DNA of 64,000 bases from Rhodococcus sp. HNM0569 (GCF_012726205.1 NZ_JAASAE010000004.1:186001-250000), one strand, 5' to 3'. Shown: positions 49,674-60,523, counted from the stretch's first letter. A program made the numbers and translations. Notes: a model not told the origin generated them from the sequence alone.

Positions 49674-52600
49674 TTGTCCGCTCAGTCAACAGATCCAGTT
49701 CCGACACCGGGGCTGGTTTCCACCATCTCTCAGGCGGACGTCGAGGCGCCGCTCGCCGGGTTGACGCGGGTGGCGCTGGCCGACCCGGCCCTTGCGGGCG
49801 TCGTCGAGGCGGTCGGCGCACCCACGCTCGACATCGTCGCCCCACCCGCCGCGCGCACGTGGGTCGCCGCAGCGCTCGCGCAGCGCGAGCAACTGCTCGT
49901 CGTCACCGCCACCGGTCGCGAAGCCGACGACCTCACGACCGAGCTGCGCGAGACGCTCGGCGCCGGGGTCGCGCAGTTCCCGTCGTGGGAGACGCTGCCG
50001 CACGAGCGGTTGTCGCCGAGCGCCGACACCGTGGGGCGCAGGCTCGAGGTGTTGCGCCGCCTCGCCCGGCCCGACGATCCCACCTACGGCCCACCGCTGC
50101 GGGTCGTCGTCACCACGGTGCGCTCGCTCGTGCAGCCGATGGCGCCCGGGCTCGGCGAGGTCGAGCCGGTCGTCCTGCGCGTGGGCGCCGAACTCGACTT
50201 CGACGAGCTGCTCACACGGCTCGTCGAGATGGCCTACACGCGCGCCGACATGGTCGGCAAGCGCGGCGAGTTCGCGGTCCGCGGCGGCATCCTCGACCTG
50301 TTCCCGCCCACTGCCGACCACCCGGTGCGAGTCGAGTTCTGGGGCGACGAGGTCACCGAGATGCGCGCGTTCTCCGTGGCCGACCAGCGTTCGATCCCGG
50401 AGATCGACGTGCCGCTCGTCGTCGCGCCGCCCTGCCGCGAGCTGCTGCTCACCGAGGACGTTCGCGACCGTGCCGCGCAGCTCGCACGCGACAATCCGGC
50501 CGACGCGGCGCTCGTCGAAATGCTCGACAAGATGGCGGGTGGCGTCCCGGTCGAGGGCATGGAGGCCCTGCTGCCGGTGTTGCGCCAGGGTGAACTGCAA
50601 CTGCTCACCGACGTCCTGCCCGCCGCGACGCACGTGCTCGTCGTCGATCCCGAGAAGGTCCGCACCCGCGCGTCCGATCTCGCGCGCACGGGTCAGGAAT
50701 TCCTCGAGGCGTCGTGGACGGCCGCGTCGATCGGGGCCGAGGCACCGCTCGACACGTCGGAGCTGAACGGCGGCGGCATCGACCTCGCCGCGTCGGCCTA
50801 CCGGTCGTTGCGGCAGGTCCGTGACTCCGCGGAGGCCGCGGGGCGTCCGTGGTGGACGGTGTCGCCGCTGTCGTCGGGCAGCGGCGACGAGCTCGAACTG
50901 GCGGTCTCGCCCGCACCCCAGGTGCGCGGCTCGGAGGATCTGCTCGGCGAGCTGTTCGTGTCGCTGCGTGCGCACGTCACCACCGGCGGTCGCGCCGCGA
51001 TCGTGCTCGCGGGCTCCGGTACCGCACAGCGCATCCTCGAGCGGCTCAGCGAGGCGGAGGTGCCCGCCGCCCGCACGGAACCGGGCACCGAACCGCCCCG
51101 CGGCCAGGTCGCAGTGATGTGCGGTTCGCTGCACGACGGCATCGTCCTCGCGGGCGACGACGCGACGCCCGGCACGGTCGTCGTCACCGAGGCCGACCTG
51201 ACCGGCAATCGCGTCGCGGCCCCGGGCGACGGCAAGCGGCTGCCTGCCAAGCGGCGCAATCAGGTCGACCCGCTCGCGCTCACGGCGGGCGACATGGTGG
51301 TGCACGATCAGCACGGCATCGGCAAATTCGTCGAGATGGTCGAGCGCACGGTCGGCGGCGCGCGGCGGGAATATCTCGTCATCGAGTACGCACCCAGCAA
51401 GCGCGGCCACCCCGGCGACCGCCTGTTCGTGCCGATGGAGTCGCTCGATCAGCTCTCGCGCTATGTCGGCGGCGAGATGCCCGCGCTGTCGAAACTCGGC
51501 GGATCCGACTGGGCGAACACGAAGCGCAAGGCGCGCAAGGCTGTTCGCGAGATCGCGGGCGAGCTGGTGCAGCTGTATGCGGCGCGTCAGGCCGCGCCGG
51601 GCCACCCCTTCGCTCCGGACAGCCCGTGGCAGAAGGAGATGGAGGACGCCTTCCCGTTCCAGGAGACGCAGGACCAGCTCACCGTCATCTCCGAGGTCAA
51701 GGGCGACATGGAGAAGCCGGTTCCGATGGACCGCGTCGTCATCGGCGACGTCGGCTACGGCAAGACGGAGATCGCGGTGCGCGCGGCATTCAAGGCCGTG
51801 CAGGACGGCAAACAGGTCGCGGTGCTCGTACCCACCACACTGCTCGCGCAACAGCACCTGCAGACCTTCACCGAACGCATGGCGGCGTTCCCGGTCACCG
51901 TGAAGGGACTGTCGCGCTTCACCGATCCCGCCGAGTCGCGGCAGATCGTCGAGGGCATGGCGGACGGCGAGATCGACATCGTCGTCGGCACCCACCGCCT
52001 GCTGCAGACGGGTGTGCGCTGGAAGGATCTGGGCCTCGTGATCGTCGACGAGGAGCAGCGGTTCGGCGTCGAACACAAGGAACACATCAAGGCGCTGCGC
52101 ACCCACGTCGACGTCCTCACGATGTCGGCGACGCCCATCCCGCGCACCCTCGAGATGAGCATGGCGGGCATCCGCGAGATGTCCACCATCCTCACGCCGC
52201 CCGAGGAGCGGCACCCGATCCTCACGTACGTCGGGGCGTACGCCGACAAGCAGGTCGCCGCCGCGATCCGGCGCGAACTGCTGCGTGACGGCCAGGTCTT
52301 CTACGTGCACAACCGGGTCAGCTCGATCGACAAGGCCGCCAAGCGTATTCGCGATCTCGTGCCCGAGGCGCGCGTGGTCGTCGCGCACGGTCAGATGAAC
52401 GAGGAGCGGCTGGAGAAGACCGTGCAGGGCTTCTGGGAACGCGAGTTCGACGTGCTGGTGTGCACCACGATCGTCGAGACCGGTCTCGACATCTCGAACG
52501 CCAACACTCTCATCGTCGAACGCGCCGACACACTCGGCCTGTCGCAGCTGCACCAGTTGCGTGGCCGCGTCGGCCGCTCGCGTGAGCGCGGATACGCCTA

Positions 52601-53363
52601 CTTCCTGTATCCGCCGGAGAAGCCGCTCACCGAAACCGCCTACGACCGACTCGCCACCATCTCGCAGAACTCCGACCTCGGCGCGGGTATGGCCGTCGCG
52701 ATGAAGGACCTCGAGATCCGCGGCGCAGGCAATGTTCTCGGGGCCGAGCAGTCCGGGCACGTCGCGGGCGTCGGCTTCGACCTCTACGTCCGGCTGGTCG
52801 GCGAAGCGGTCGAGGCGTACCGCGCGGTGGCCGACGGCAGACCCGTCACGGCAGAGGAGACGCCCAAGGAGGTCCGCATCGACCTGCCGGTCGACGCGCA
52901 CATTCCGCCCGACTACGTCACGAGCGACCGGCTGCGGCTCGAGGCCTATCGCAAGATCGCGTCGGCAGGAGACGACGACGGATTGCGTGGCGTCGTCGAC
53001 GAACTCGTCGACCGCTACGGCCCGCTGCCCGAGGAAGTGCGCCGGCTCGTGTCGGTCGCGAAGCTCCGGCTGCTCGCGCGTGAGTACGGGCTCGAGGAGA
53101 TCTCGGTGGTCGGCACGCAGATCAAGATCGCGCCGATGCAGCTGCCCGACTCGAAACAGATGCGGCTCAAGCGGATCTATCCGAGTGCGCAGTACCGTGC
53201 GACGACGGGCATGGTGCAGTTGCCGGTGCCGCGTGCCGGAGGCGGCGGTATCGGCGCCGACCGTGTGCGCGACACCGAACTGCTCCAGTACATCGCCGAC
53301 CTGATCCTCGCCCTCGACGGCAAGGCCGCGGGTGCGGTGGCGATGGACGTGCAGTTCGCATGA
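49674..53363 (+). CDS. mfd: Transcription-repair coupling factor
   Basis: The 1229-residue helicase removes RNA polymerase stalled at lesions and recruits UvrA. It has the UvrB-homology region at the N-terminus ([15 protein letters not shown]), the RNAP-interacting domain around 520-590 ([17 protein letters not shown]), Walker A GDVGYGKT (691-698), DEEQ box (792-795), and a C-terminal TRCF domain (about 1050-1180). Full length for actinobacteria. A TTG start is used at 49674. mazG starts within its stop codon. Confidence 0.98.
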   Translation: MSAQSTDPVPTPGLVSTISQADVEAPLAGLTRVALADPALAGVVEAVGAPTLDIVAPPAARTWVAAALAQREQLLVVTATGREADDLTTELRETLGAGVAQFPSWETLPHERLSPSADTVGRRLEVLRRLARPDDPTYGPPLRVVVTTVRSLVQPMAPGLGEVEPVVLRVGAELDFDELLTRLVEMAYTRADMVGKRGEFAVRGGILDLFPPTADHPVRVEFWGDEVTEMRAFSVADQRSIPEIDVPLVVAPPCRELLLTEDVRDRAAQLARDNPADAALVEMLDKMAGGVPVEGMEALLPVLRQGELQLLTDVLPAATHVLVVDPEKVRTRASDLARTGQEFLEASWTAASIGAEAPLDTSELNGGGIDLAASAYRSLRQVRDSAEAAGRPWWTVSPLSSGSGDELELAVSPAPQVRGSEDLLGELFVSLRAHVTTGGRAAIVLAGSGTAQRILERLSEAEVPAARTEPGTEPPRGQVAVMCGSLHDGIVLAGDDATPGTVVVTEADLTGNRVAAPGDGKRLPAKRRNQVDPLALTAGDMVVHDQHGIGKFVEMVERTVGGARREYLVIEYAPSKRGHPGDRLFVPMESLDQLSRYVGGEMPALSKLGGSDWANTKRKARKAVREIAGELVQLYAARQAAPGHPFAPDSPWQKEMEDAFPFQETQDQLTVISEVKGDMEKPVPMDRVVIGDVGYGKTEIAVRAAFKAVQDGKQVAVLVPTTLLAQQHLQTFTERMAAFPVTVKGLSRFTDPAESRQIVEGMADGEIDIVVGTHRLLQTGVRWKDLGLVIVDEEQRFGVEHKEHIKALRTHVDVLTMSATPIPRTLEMSMAGIREMSTILTPPEERHPILTYVGAYADKQVAAAIRRELLRDGQVFYVHNRVSSIDKAAKRIRDLVPEARVVVAHGQMNEERLEKTVQGFWEREFDVLVCTTIVETGLDISNANTLIVERADTLGLSQLHQLRGRVGRSRERGYAYFLYPPEKPLTETAYDRLATISQNSDLGAGMAVAMKDLEIRGAGNVLGAEQSGHVAGVGFDLYVRLVGEAVEAYRAVADGRPVTAEETPKEVRIDLPVDAHIPPDYVTSDRLRLEAYRKIASAGDDDGLRGVVDELVDRYGPLPEEVRRLVSVAKLRLLAREYGLEEISVVGTQIKIAPMQLPDSKQMRLKRIYPSAQYRATTGMVQLPVPRAGGGGIGADRVRDTELLQYIADLILALDGKAAGAVAMDVQFA

Positions 53364-54205
53364 CGGTGGTGGTGCTCGATCCGGCCCGCCCCACGATGCT
53401 GCCGATGCGCGCGCTCGGCGTCGTCGCGGGTGGTGTCCGGTTCGCCGACGACGTGCCACCGTCGGTACGCGAGTTGCTCACGGAGAACCCGGAATCCGAC
53501 GTACTGGTCACCACCGACCGGACAGCCGCCGCGCGCCACGACGGCGAGGTGATCGCGGCACCGGTCGCACCGGGCGACAGCCTGCTCGAGGCCGTCACCG
53601 TGATGGATCGACTGTGGGGTTTCGGCGGCTGGGAGGTGAGCCAGACACACCGCAGCCTCGCGCACTATCTCGTCGAGGAGACCTACGAGGTGCTCGACGC
53701 GATCGACGAGGACGAGCCCGAACACCTGCGCGAGGAACTCGGCGATCTGCTGCTGCAGGTGCTGTTCCACTCGCGGATCGCCGAGTCGTCGGGGCAGTTC
53801 ACGGTCGACGACGTCGCGGCGGAACTCGTCGCGAAACTCGTGCACCGCAGCCCGCACCTCGCCGACGACGCGACGGGCCCGATCGACGTCGCGGAACAGG
53901 AACGCGCGTGGGAGGAGCGCAAGGCCGCGGAGAAGGCGCGCGCGTCGTCGCTCGACGGCGTCGCGCGGAGCCAACCGGCGGCGGCGCTCGCTGCGAAGGT
54001 GATCGAACGGGTGACAAGGGCAGGTGTGCCCGGCGATCTCGTGCCCACCGCGCTGCCCGAGGGGGCCGACGACGTCGAGCGTGCCGAGCGGCGGCTGCGC
54101 GAAGACATCCGCGAGTTCGCCGACCGCGTGCGGCGCGCCGAGGACGCGGCGCGCGCCGAGGGGCTCACCGCGCTGACGCCCGACGATTGGCGCCGCTACC
54201 TTTGA
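53360..54205 (+). CDS. mazG: Nucleoside triphosphate pyrophosphohydrolase MazG
   Basis: The 281-residue protein has the MazG helical core with metal-binding acidic residues in [12 protein letters not shown] (Glu106, Glu107, Glu110) and [12 protein letters not shown] (Glu125, Glu126, Asp129), after the typical [14 protein letters not shown]. The N-terminal 70 residues are a mycobacterium-like extension. It hydrolyses (d)NTPs, including oxidised ones. ATG 53360 overlaps the mfd stop by four bases. A Rho-independent-type terminator follows. Confidence 0.96.
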   Translation: MTVVVLDPARPTMLPMRALGVVAGGVRFADDVPPSVRELLTENPESDVLVTTDRTAAARHDGEVIAAPVAPGDSLLEAVTVMDRLWGFGGWEVSQTHRSLAHYLVEETYEVLDAIDEDEPEHLREELGDLLLQVLFHSRIAESSGQFTVDDVAAELVAKLVHRSPHLADDATGPIDVAEQERAWEERKAAEKARASSLDGVARSQPAAALAAKVIERVTRAGVPGDLVPTALPEGADDVERAERRLREDIREFADRVRRAEDAARAEGLTALTPDDWRRYL

Positions 54206-54245
54206 TCGTCGGCCGCCTGCTGTGCGGTGCCGGCGCCAGGATTCG

Positions 54246-54274
54246 AAAAAACCAAGCATGCGTGCTTGATTTTT
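54246..54274. terminator. Bidirectional Rho-independent terminator after mazG
   Basis: CAAGCA-TGCG-TGCTTG forms a short stem (54253-54268) flanked by AAAAA on the left and ATTTTT on the right. It is one of the few hairpins with a T-run in this high-GC window. Confidence 0.8.
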
Positions 54275-54301
54275 GAGGCGGGTGCTGTGAAGCTGTGGCG
54301 T

Positions 54302-55090
54302 ATGTCGCGGCTCACATCCGTTCTCGACGACCTGCGTGCCGAGAGCGCGTCGCTCGACGCGCTCGTCGCACACCTCGAACCCGCTGCGTGGGCCACGCCC
54401 ACGCCCGCGGCGGGCTGGACCGTCGCGTACCAGATCGGCCACCTCGCGTGGACCGACGAGGCGGCGCTCGTCGCGGCCACCGACCCCGACGCCTTCGCGC
54501 GCGAACTCGAGGCAGCCGCGAGCGATCCGTACGGCTTCGTCGACCGTGCGGCCGAGAAGTACGCGCGGTCGTCGCCCGCCGATCTGCTCGTACGATGGCG
54601 CGCCGGTCGCGACGCGCTCGCCGGCGCCCTCGCCGCGGTGCCGGAGGGCGACAAGGTGCCGTGGTACGGGCCGCCGATGTCGCCCGCCTCGATGGCCACC
54701 GCGCGGCTCATGGAGACGTGGGCGCACGGGCTCGACGTCGCCGATTCGCTCGGCGTACACCGGGTGCCCACCGCGCGGTTGAAGAGCGTCGCGCATCTCG
54801 GCGTGCGTACTCGCGACTTCGCGTATGCGGTCCACGGAAAGACGCCGCCACCGAACGAGTTCCGCATCGAGCTCACCGCGCCGGACGGCGGTGTGTGGTC
54901 GTGGGGTCCGGCCGACGCCGACCAAAGGGTCAGCGGTAGCGCCGAAGACTTCTGCCTGCTCGTGACGCAGCGCGCCCATCGTGACGACCTCACGCTCCAC
55001 GCGACCGGCTCCGAGGCCGACGAATGGCTCTCGTTGGCCCAGGCGTTCGCGGGTCCGCCCGGCGGGGGACGCGATCCGGGGACGCGATGA
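54302..55090 (+). CDS. TIGR03084/DinB-like, maleylpyruvate-isomerase-type protein
   Basis: The 262-residue protein is of the mycothiol-dependent maleylpyruvate isomerase N-terminal (DinB_2-like) superfamily, with [40 protein letters not shown] (a metal-binding His position) and [17 protein letters not shown]-terminal MDMPI_C-like part follows (about 190-250). It may act with mycothiol in detoxification. It is 59 bases ahead of the acyl-CoA dehydrogenase pair and may head that operon. Confidence 0.85.
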   Translation: MSRLTSVLDDLRAESASLDALVAHLEPAAWATPTPAAGWTVAYQIGHLAWTDEAALVAATDPDAFARELEAAASDPYGFVDRAAEKYARSSPADLLVRWRAGRDALAGALAAVPEGDKVPWYGPPMSPASMATARLMETWAHGLDVADSLGVHRVPTARLKSVAHLGVRTRDFAYAVHGKTPPPNEFRIELTAPDGGVWSWGPADADQRVSGSAEDFCLLVTQRAHRDDLTLHATGSEADEWLSLAQAFAGPPGGGRDPGTR

Positions 55091-55148
55091 CCCGACACCG
55101 CCCGATCAACCGACCCAGCGAACACAGCAAGACGGAAAGGTACGTGTG

Positions 55149-56309
55149 ATGGCGATCGACACCGGCGTGTGGGCGACACCCGAACGACAGGAGTTGCGCA
55201 AGACCGTGCGCGGATTCGTCCAGCGGCACGTGCTGCCCGCACTCGCCGAGTGGGAACGCGACGGCGAGATCCCGCGCGAGTTGCACGTGCGTGCAGCCGA
55301 ACTCGGGCTCCTCGGTGCGGGCATCCCCGAATCGGTCGGCGGATCCGGCGGCGACATGGTCGACCCGCTCGTCGTGTGCGAGGAGTTCCACGAGTCCGGC
55401 GGATCCGGCGGCGTGTTCGCGTCCCTGTTCACGTCCGGCATCGCGTTGCCGCACCTGATCGCGGCGGGCAACGCCGCACAGATCGATCGCTGGGTACGGC
55501 CGACGCTGGCAGGCGAGACCATCGGGTCGCTCGCGATCACGGAGCCGGGCGGCGGCTCCGACGTCGGACACCTGCGCACGACCGCCGTGCGCGACGGCGA
55601 CCACTACGTCGTCAACGGCGCCAAGACGTTCATCACGTCGGGTTGCCGCGCGGACTTCGTCGTCGCCGCGGTGCGCACCGGCGGGCCGGGCGCGGCGGGC
55701 GTGTCGCTGCTCGTCGTCGAGAAGGGCACACCCGGATTCGAGGTCTCGCGCAAGCTCGACAAGATGGGCTGGCGCGCCTCCGACACCGCGGAGCTGTCGT
55801 TCGTGGACGCACATGTTCCGGTGGAGAATCTGGTGGGCGCCGAGAACACCGGATTCGTGCAGATCGCACAGGGATTCGTCGCCGAACGCATCGCGCTCGC
55901 CGCGCAGGCCTACGCGAGCGCGCAGCGGTGCCTCGACCTCACCCTCGAGTGGGTGCGCGCTCGCGAGACCTTTGGTAAACCGCTGATCGCGCGGCAGGCG
56001 GTGCAGAACACGGTCACCGAGATGGCCCGCCGTATCGACGTCGCACGCGTGTACTCCCGCCGCGTCGTCGAACGGGCTGCCGCGGGGGACGCCGACCTGA
56101 TCGCCGAGGTGTGCTTCGCGAAGAACACCGCGGTCGAGGCGGGCGAATGGGTGGCGAACCAGGCCGTCCAGTTGCACGGCGGCCTCGGCTACATGAGCGA
56201 GAGCGAAGTCGAACGCCAGTACCGCGACATGCGGATCCTCGGTATCGGCGGTGGAACCACCGAAATCCTCACCGGCTTGGCAGCGAAACGATTGGGGTAT
56301 CAGGCATGA
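55149..56309 (+). CDS. Acyl-CoA dehydrogenase (first of a pair)
   Basis: The 386-residue flavoprotein has the acyl-CoA dehydrogenase domains: N-terminal helices (ELGLLGAGIPESVGGSGGDM), the beta domain with LAITEPGGGSDVGHLRTTAV, FITSGCRADF and KMGWRASDT, and the C-terminal domain with VQLHGGLGYMSESEVERQYR and IGGGTTEI, the Glu of which may be the catalytic base. It oxidises acyl-CoA at C2-C3 as part of beta-oxidation or a related route. AAAGG precedes the ATG. It is coupled to the next gene by an ATGA overlap. Confidence 0.94.
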   Translation: MAIDTGVWATPERQELRKTVRGFVQRHVLPALAEWERDGEIPRELHVRAAELGLLGAGIPESVGGSGGDMVDPLVVCEEFHESGGSGGVFASLFTSGIALPHLIAAGNAAQIDRWVRPTLAGETIGSLAITEPGGGSDVGHLRTTAVRDGDHYVVNGAKTFITSGCRADFVVAAVRTGGPGAAGVSLLVVEKGTPGFEVSRKLDKMGWRASDTAELSFVDAHVPVENLVGAENTGFVQIAQGFVAERIALAAQAYASAQRCLDLTLEWVRARETFGKPLIARQAVQNTVTEMARRIDVARVYSRRVVERAAAGDADLIAEVCFAKNTAVEAGEWVANQAVQLHGGLGYMSESEVERQYRDMRILGIGGGTTEILTGLAAKRLGYQA

Positions 56310-57496
56310 CCGACGCAGGCACCAAGGCAGTCGACACGAGTTTCGTCGAGTCCGACGAACGCAGGGAACTGCGCGAGGCGGTGTCGAAACTCGGCGCCCG
56401 CTACAACTACACCGACTACGTGCTCCCGCACGCCCGCAAGGGCGAACCGCTGACCGAACTGTGGAGCGAGGCAGGAAAACTCGGTTTCCTCGGGGTCAAC
56501 CTGCCCGAAGAATACGGCGGCGGGGGAGCGGGCATCTACGAACTCGCGCTCGTGCAGGAGGAACTCTCGGCGCACGGCGCGGGCCTGCTGCTCGTCGTCG
56601 TCTCGCCTGCAATCTGCGGCACGATCATCGGCAAGTACGGCACCGACGCGCAACGCGCACAGTGGCTCACCGGTCTCGCGGACGGCTCGAAGATCATGGC
56701 GTTCGGCATCACCGAGGCCGACGCGGGATCGAACTCGCACCAGATCACCACGACGGCCCGTCGCGACGGCGACGACTGGATCCTGCGCGGCAACAAGATC
56801 TTCATCTCGGGCGTCGACCAGGCCGACGCCGTGCTGATCGTCGCGCGCACCGAGGACGCCAAGACCGGAAAGCTGCGTCCCGCGCTGTTCATCGTGCCGA
56901 CCGACGCCGAGAACTTCCATCGCACGCAGATGCAGATGGACATCGTCGAACCCGATCACCAGTTCATGCTCTTCCTCGACGACGTCCGGCTGCCCGCCGA
57001 CGCACTCGTCGGCGAGCCCGACGCCGCACTCATGCAGTTGTTCGCGGGACTGAACCCGGAACGGATCCTCGGCGCGGCGATGGCGATCGGCATGGGCCGC
57101 TACGCGCTCGACGCCGCCGTACGGTACGCCCGCGAACGCACCGTCTGGAAGACGCCGATCGGGGCCCACCAAGGTCTTTCGCACCCGCTCGCGCAGATCA
57201 AGATCGAACTCGAGCTCGCCGAGCTCATGATGCGCAAGGCCGCCGTGCTCTACGACAGTGGCGACGACTTCGGCGCCGCGGAAGCGGCGAACATGGCGAA
57301 GTACGCCGCCGCCGAGGTCAGCATCAAGGCGCTCGACCAGGCCATCCAGACCCACGGCGGCGCGGGGCTCACCGAGGAGTACGGACTCGCCGCGATGCTC
57401 GGCGCGGCCCGCATCGGGCGCGTCGCTCCGGTCAGTCGCGAGATGGTGCTCAACTTCGTCGCCCAGCATTCGCTCGGGCTCCCGAAGTCGTACTGA
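56306..57496 (+). CDS. Acyl-CoA dehydrogenase (second of a pair)
   Basis: The 396-residue protein has FLGVNLPEEYGGGGAGIYEL, AFGITEADAGSNSHQITTTA, ISGVDQADAVLIVARTED and a C-terminal domain with GAHQGLSHPLAQIKIELEL and QTHGGAGLTEEYGLAAM. Paired acyl-CoA dehydrogenases in actinobacteria can form heterotetramers for steroid or branched substrates, so a hetero-oligomer with the preceding gene is possible. Coupled to it by four overlapping bases; followed 37 bases later by a TetR regulator. Confidence 0.94.
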   Translation: MTDAGTKAVDTSFVESDERRELREAVSKLGARYNYTDYVLPHARKGEPLTELWSEAGKLGFLGVNLPEEYGGGGAGIYELALVQEELSAHGAGLLLVVVSPAICGTIIGKYGTDAQRAQWLTGLADGSKIMAFGITEADAGSNSHQITTTARRDGDDWILRGNKIFISGVDQADAVLIVARTEDAKTGKLRPALFIVPTDAENFHRTQMQMDIVEPDHQFMLFLDDVRLPADALVGEPDAALMQLFAGLNPERILGAAMAIGMGRYALDAAVRYARERTVWKTPIGAHQGLSHPLAQIKIELELAELMMRKAAVLYDSGDDFGAAEAANMAKYAAAEVSIKALDQAIQTHGGAGLTEEYGLAAMLGAARIGRVAPVSREMVLNFVAQHSLGLPKSY

Positions 57497-57533
57497 CACC
57501 ACCGCCCGGTCCGACGCGAGCGCCCAGGGGAGA

Positions 57534-58184
57534 ATGCCGGACGTGAAACGGGAACCGAAGCAAGACCGCAGTCGCGCCACCCGCCGTCATCTGCTCGAGG
57601 CGACGATCGACTGCCTCGCCGAGCACGGGTGGGCCGCGACGACGGTCGCGGTGGTCGCGGCGCGCGCAGGCGTCTCACGTGGTGCGACACAGCATCACTT
57701 CCCGACCCGCGAAGACCTCATCACCGCGGCACTCGAGTACATGTTCGACGCACGCATGGACGACGCGCGCCGCAGTGCCCGCGAGCTGCCCGACGGCGAA
57801 GGGCGCACCGAGGCCGTCGTCGCGCAGTTGTTCGAGTACTACACGGGGACCCTGTTCAAGGCCGCACTGCAGGTGTGGACGGCCGCGGCCGCCGACTCCG
57901 AACTGCGCGACCGGATCGTGCCCCTCGAAGAACGCTTCGGCCGCGTCGCGCATCGCACTGCCGTCGAGCAGCTCGGCGTCGACGACAGCGATCCCGCGTC
58001 GCACCGGCTCGTGCAGGCGACTCTCGATCTCGCTCGCGGCCTCGGCCTCGCCGACCTGCTCACCGACGACTCGAGGCGCCGCACCGAGATCGTCCGGCAG
58101 TGGGCGGCCGAGCTCGACGACTCGCTGAGCCGTCACCGCGCCGCCTCCGGTGCCGGGGCACAGTCGAGCGCGGGCGCGCGCTGA
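57534..58184 (+). CDS. TetR-family regulator
   Basis: The 216-residue protein has an HTH of the form ATRRHLLEATIDCLAEHGWA and AARAGVSRGATQHHFPTRED, with a C-terminal domain of the TetR type (FEYYTGTLFKAALQVWTAAA). ATG 57534 has AGGGGAG very close; GTG 57543 is an alternative with better spacing. It lies downstream of the acyl-CoA dehydrogenases and probably regulates them in response to an acyl-CoA. Confidence 0.9.
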   Translation: MPDVKREPKQDRSRATRRHLLEATIDCLAEHGWAATTVAVVAARAGVSRGATQHHFPTREDLITAALEYMFDARMDDARRSARELPDGEGRTEAVVAQLFEYYTGTLFKAALQVWTAAAADSELRDRIVPLEERFGRVAHRTAVEQLGVDDSDPASHRLVQATLDLARGLGLADLLTDDSRRRTEIVRQWAAELDDSLSRHRAASGAGAQSSAGAR

Positions 58185-58211
58185 GCGTCGGTACTCGGTA
58201 GAGTCGCGCCC

Positions 58212-58733
58212 GTGCGTTCGCTGGCTGTGGTCGTCGTCACCGCCGCGGTCCTCGCTGTCGCGGCATGCGGCTCGGGCGACGACGCGCCCGCGCCGCCCCC
58301 GCCCGCCCCGGTGCGCGAGGTGACACCCCCCGGCCCCTTCTTCGGCGAGTGCGGCTCGGTCACCGACGACGAGGTCGCCCGCGCGTTCGCCGTCCCGCCC
58401 TTCACCGACGTCACCCGCAACTCGGTCGGATGCGAGTGGGAGAGCGGCGGCGTCGGTGGGCCCAGCGTCACGTTCTCGTGGTATCGCGGCAGCCCGATCG
58501 GCCGCGAGCGCGCCGGCTCGGACCTGATCGGCAGGCCCGCCGAAGACATCTCGATCGACGGCAATCCTGGTTTCCTCGCGTCGGCCGAGGACTATCTGTG
58601 CGAACTCGGCGTGCAGTTCGGCGGCGACTTCGTCCACTGGTCGGTCACCTACAACGGGTTCATCCCGACGGCCGACCCGTGCGACGTCGCGCGTGAGCTC
58701 GCGGAGCTTTCGGTCTCGAGGTCTGCGAAATGA
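58212..58733 (+). CDS. DUF3558-type lipoprotein (first)
   Basis: The 173-residue protein has a signal peptide ending in the lipobox VAAC at Cys19, a proline-rich linker, and a DUF3558 domain with GPFFGECGSVTDDEVARAF, VGCEWES and a C-terminal TADPCDVARELAEL. The cysteines (besides Cys19) are placed as in the family, likely as disulfides. It is probably attached to the outer face of the cell membrane. Its stop overlaps the start of the second copy. Confidence 0.88.
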   Translation: MRSLAVVVVTAAVLAVAACGSGDDAPAPPPPAPVREVTPPGPFFGECGSVTDDEVARAFAVPPFTDVTRNSVGCEWESGGVGGPSVTFSWYRGSPIGRERAGSDLIGRPAEDISIDGNPGFLASAEDYLCELGVQFGGDFVHWSVTYNGFIPTADPCDVARELAELSVSRSAK

Positions 58734-59278
58734 CGGGCGGCGGCACGAGGCGCCACGGGATCCGGCTCGTGGTCTGCGGAGCGGTCGTCGCGCTCGCCGC
58801 CACCCTCGGCGGCTGCGGTCGCACGATCACCGGCACACCCACCGTGGCCGGCTCGGCCGGTGGTGACCGGTACACAGATCTGCTCGAGGAGTGCGACGCC
58901 GTCGCGGACCAGCAGATCGCCGAGGTGATCGGTGCCGACCAGGTACTCCGGGGATTCTTCGGTGCGATCTGCCGATGGGACTCGATCGGCGCGGGAGCCG
59001 CCGCGAAGGTCACCTTCGACTGGTTCGAGACCGGCAGCCTCGACACCGAGGAACAGACCAACACCCGCCTCGGTTACACCGTCAGCGACACCACTGTGCA
59101 GGGCAGACGCGCGCTGGTGCTCACCCAGCCCGCGGATCCTGCCTCGTGCGGCATCACTCTCGGTTCGCCGAGCGACGGCGTCGTCGGATGGTGGGTGCAG
59201 TACAAGGGCGCATCGCCCGTCGATCCGTGCGACGCGGTGGTGAAGCTCGCCGAGCTGACCGTGGACGTCAGCAACTGA
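58730..59278 (+). CDS. DUF3558-type lipoprotein (second)
   Basis: The 182-residue protein has a basic N-terminus, hydrophobic segment and the lipobox LGGC with Cys29, followed by RTITGTPTVAG, typical of the family's linker. The domain has LLEECDAVADQQIAEVIGAD, AICRWDSIG and the closing SPVDPCDAVVKLAELT. It is a tandem paralogue of the preceding gene, coupled by ATGA. Function unknown. Confidence 0.88.
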   Translation: MTGGGTRRHGIRLVVCGAVVALAATLGGCGRTITGTPTVAGSAGGDRYTDLLEECDAVADQQIAEVIGADQVLRGFFGAICRWDSIGAGAAAKVTFDWFETGSLDTEEQTNTRLGYTVSDTTVQGRRALVLTQPADPASCGITLGSPSDGVVGWWVQYKGASPVDPCDAVVKLAELTVDVSN

Positions 59279-59382
59279 CGCCTCGCGCGTGCGGTGTCGT
59301 ACAGTGGCAGCGATCCGGCTCCGACGCAGGCCTCCGCACCCGGGGACCTGGGCTCGGGCCTCCATAGCGCGCTCGACCCACT

Positions 59383-59412
59383 TTGACCATCCGGCTCGCC
59401 GCCGGGTATCGT
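59383..59412 (+). promoter_or_regulatory. Promoter of the rpsL operon
   Basis: TTGACC (59383-59388) and TATCGT (59407-59412) are spaced 18 bases, an SigA-type pair. Transcription from here gives a leader of about 260 bases before rpsL. The 400-base interval 59279-59678 holds no gene that I can support; the leader shows no obvious ribosomal-protein binding structure to me. Confidence 0.55.
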
Positions 59413-59678
59413 TGAGGGTCGTGTCCGGCCATGTCCGGGCCGAACTGTGTGCCTAGCTAGGTAGTGCCGTGCGCGTTCATGCAGGTCGCTGCAGGAACGA
59501 GCATCCGGCTGCCTGTGTGGGGGTATGCGACACGCCCGACCCTGGGGTGCGCGCGAGTGCGTACGACCTGGGCGGGTGAGAGGCAGCAGCTCTCTTGCCT
59601 CAACTGCTGGATCCCTAATTTCAGAACAGCCAGGTTGCTTGTCTCGAGCAGTCTGTTCACGAACGAGAAAGCCGGTTT

Positions 59679-60053
59679 ATGCCAACCATCAACCAACTGG
59701 TCCGCAAGGGCCGCCGCGACAAGGCCGCCAAGGTCAAGACCGCGGCCCTCAAGGGCAGCCCGCAGCGCCGTGGCGTGTGCACGCGTGTGTACACCACCAC
59801 GCCGAAGAAGCCGAACTCGGCTCTTCGTAAGGTCGCGCGTGTGCGCCTGACCACCTCGGTCGAGGTCACCGCCTACATCCCGGGTGAGGGCCACAACCTC
59901 CAGGAGCACTCGATGGTGCTCGTGCGTGGCGGTCGTGTGAAGGACCTCCCGGGTGTGCGCTACAAGATCATCCGCGGCTCGCTCGACACCCAGGGTGTCA
60001 AGAACCGCAAGCAGGCCCGTAGCCGTTACGGCGCGAAGAAGGAGAAGAGCTGA
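59679..60053 (+). CDS. rpsL: Small ribosomal subunit protein uS12
   Basis: The 124-residue protein begins [20 protein letters not shown] and has the conserved [19 protein letters not shown] and [20 protein letters not shown]. Lys43 and Lys88, the positions commonly altered in streptomycin resistance, are wild type. It sits at the decoding centre. It is first in the str operon; rpsG begins in TGATG with its stop codon. Confidence 0.99.
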   Translation: MPTINQLVRKGRRDKAAKVKTAALKGSPQRRGVCTRVYTTTPKKPNSALRKVARVRLTTSVEVTAYIPGEGHNLQEHSMVLVRGGRVKDLPGVRYKIIRGSLDTQGVKNRKQARSRYGAKKEKS

Positions 60054-60523
60054 TGCCACGTAAAGGCCCCGCTCCGAAGCGTCCGCTCATCAACGACCCG
60101 GTCTACGGTTCGCCGCTGGTGACCCAGCTGGTCAACAAGATCCTGCTGGACGGCAAGAAGTCCACCGCCGAGCGCATCGTCTACGGCGCGCTCGAGCAGG
60201 CACGCGAGAAGACCGGCACCGATCCGGTCGTCACCCTCAAGCGTGCGCTCGACAACGTCAAGCCGGCCCTCGAGGTCCGCAGCCGCCGTGTCGGTGGCGC
60301 CACCTACCAGGTGCCCGTCGAGGTCCGCCCCGGCCGTTCCACCACGCTGGCACTGCGCTGGCTGGTCACCTTCTCGCGCCAGCGTCGCGAGAAGACCATG
60401 GTCGAGCGTCTCGCCAACGAGCTCCTCGACGCGAGCAACGGTCTCGGCGCCGCGGTGAAGCGTCGCGAGGACACCCACAAGATGGCCGAAGCCAACAAGG
60501 CGTTCGCCCACTACCGCTGGTGA
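60053..60523 (+). CDS. rpsG: Small ribosomal subunit protein uS7
   Basis: The 156-residue protein ([20 protein letters not shown]) initiates assembly of the 30S head. The C-terminal [20 protein letters not shown] is the typical tRNA/mRNA-channel end. It overlaps rpsL by one base and is 165 bases upstream of fusA. Confidence 0.99.
   Translation: MPRKGPAPKRPLINDPVYGSPLVTQLVNKILLDGKKSTAERIVYGALEQAREKTGTDPVVTLKRALDNVKPALEVRSRRVGGATYQVPVEVRPGRSTTLALRWLVTFSRQRREKTMVERLANELLDASNGLGAAVKRREDTHKMAEANKAFAHYRW

Noticed and set aside
46216-49764. Long plus-strand open frame across prs, glmU and tRNA-Gln
   Set aside because: Runs antisense to two certain genes and through a tRNA gene; composition is not protein-like.
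49686-53459. Very long open frame on the strand opposite mfd and mazG
   Set aside because: It mirrors the codon structure of mfd, is rich in Arg/His/Asp with no domain, and is a normal effect of GC-rich third positions.
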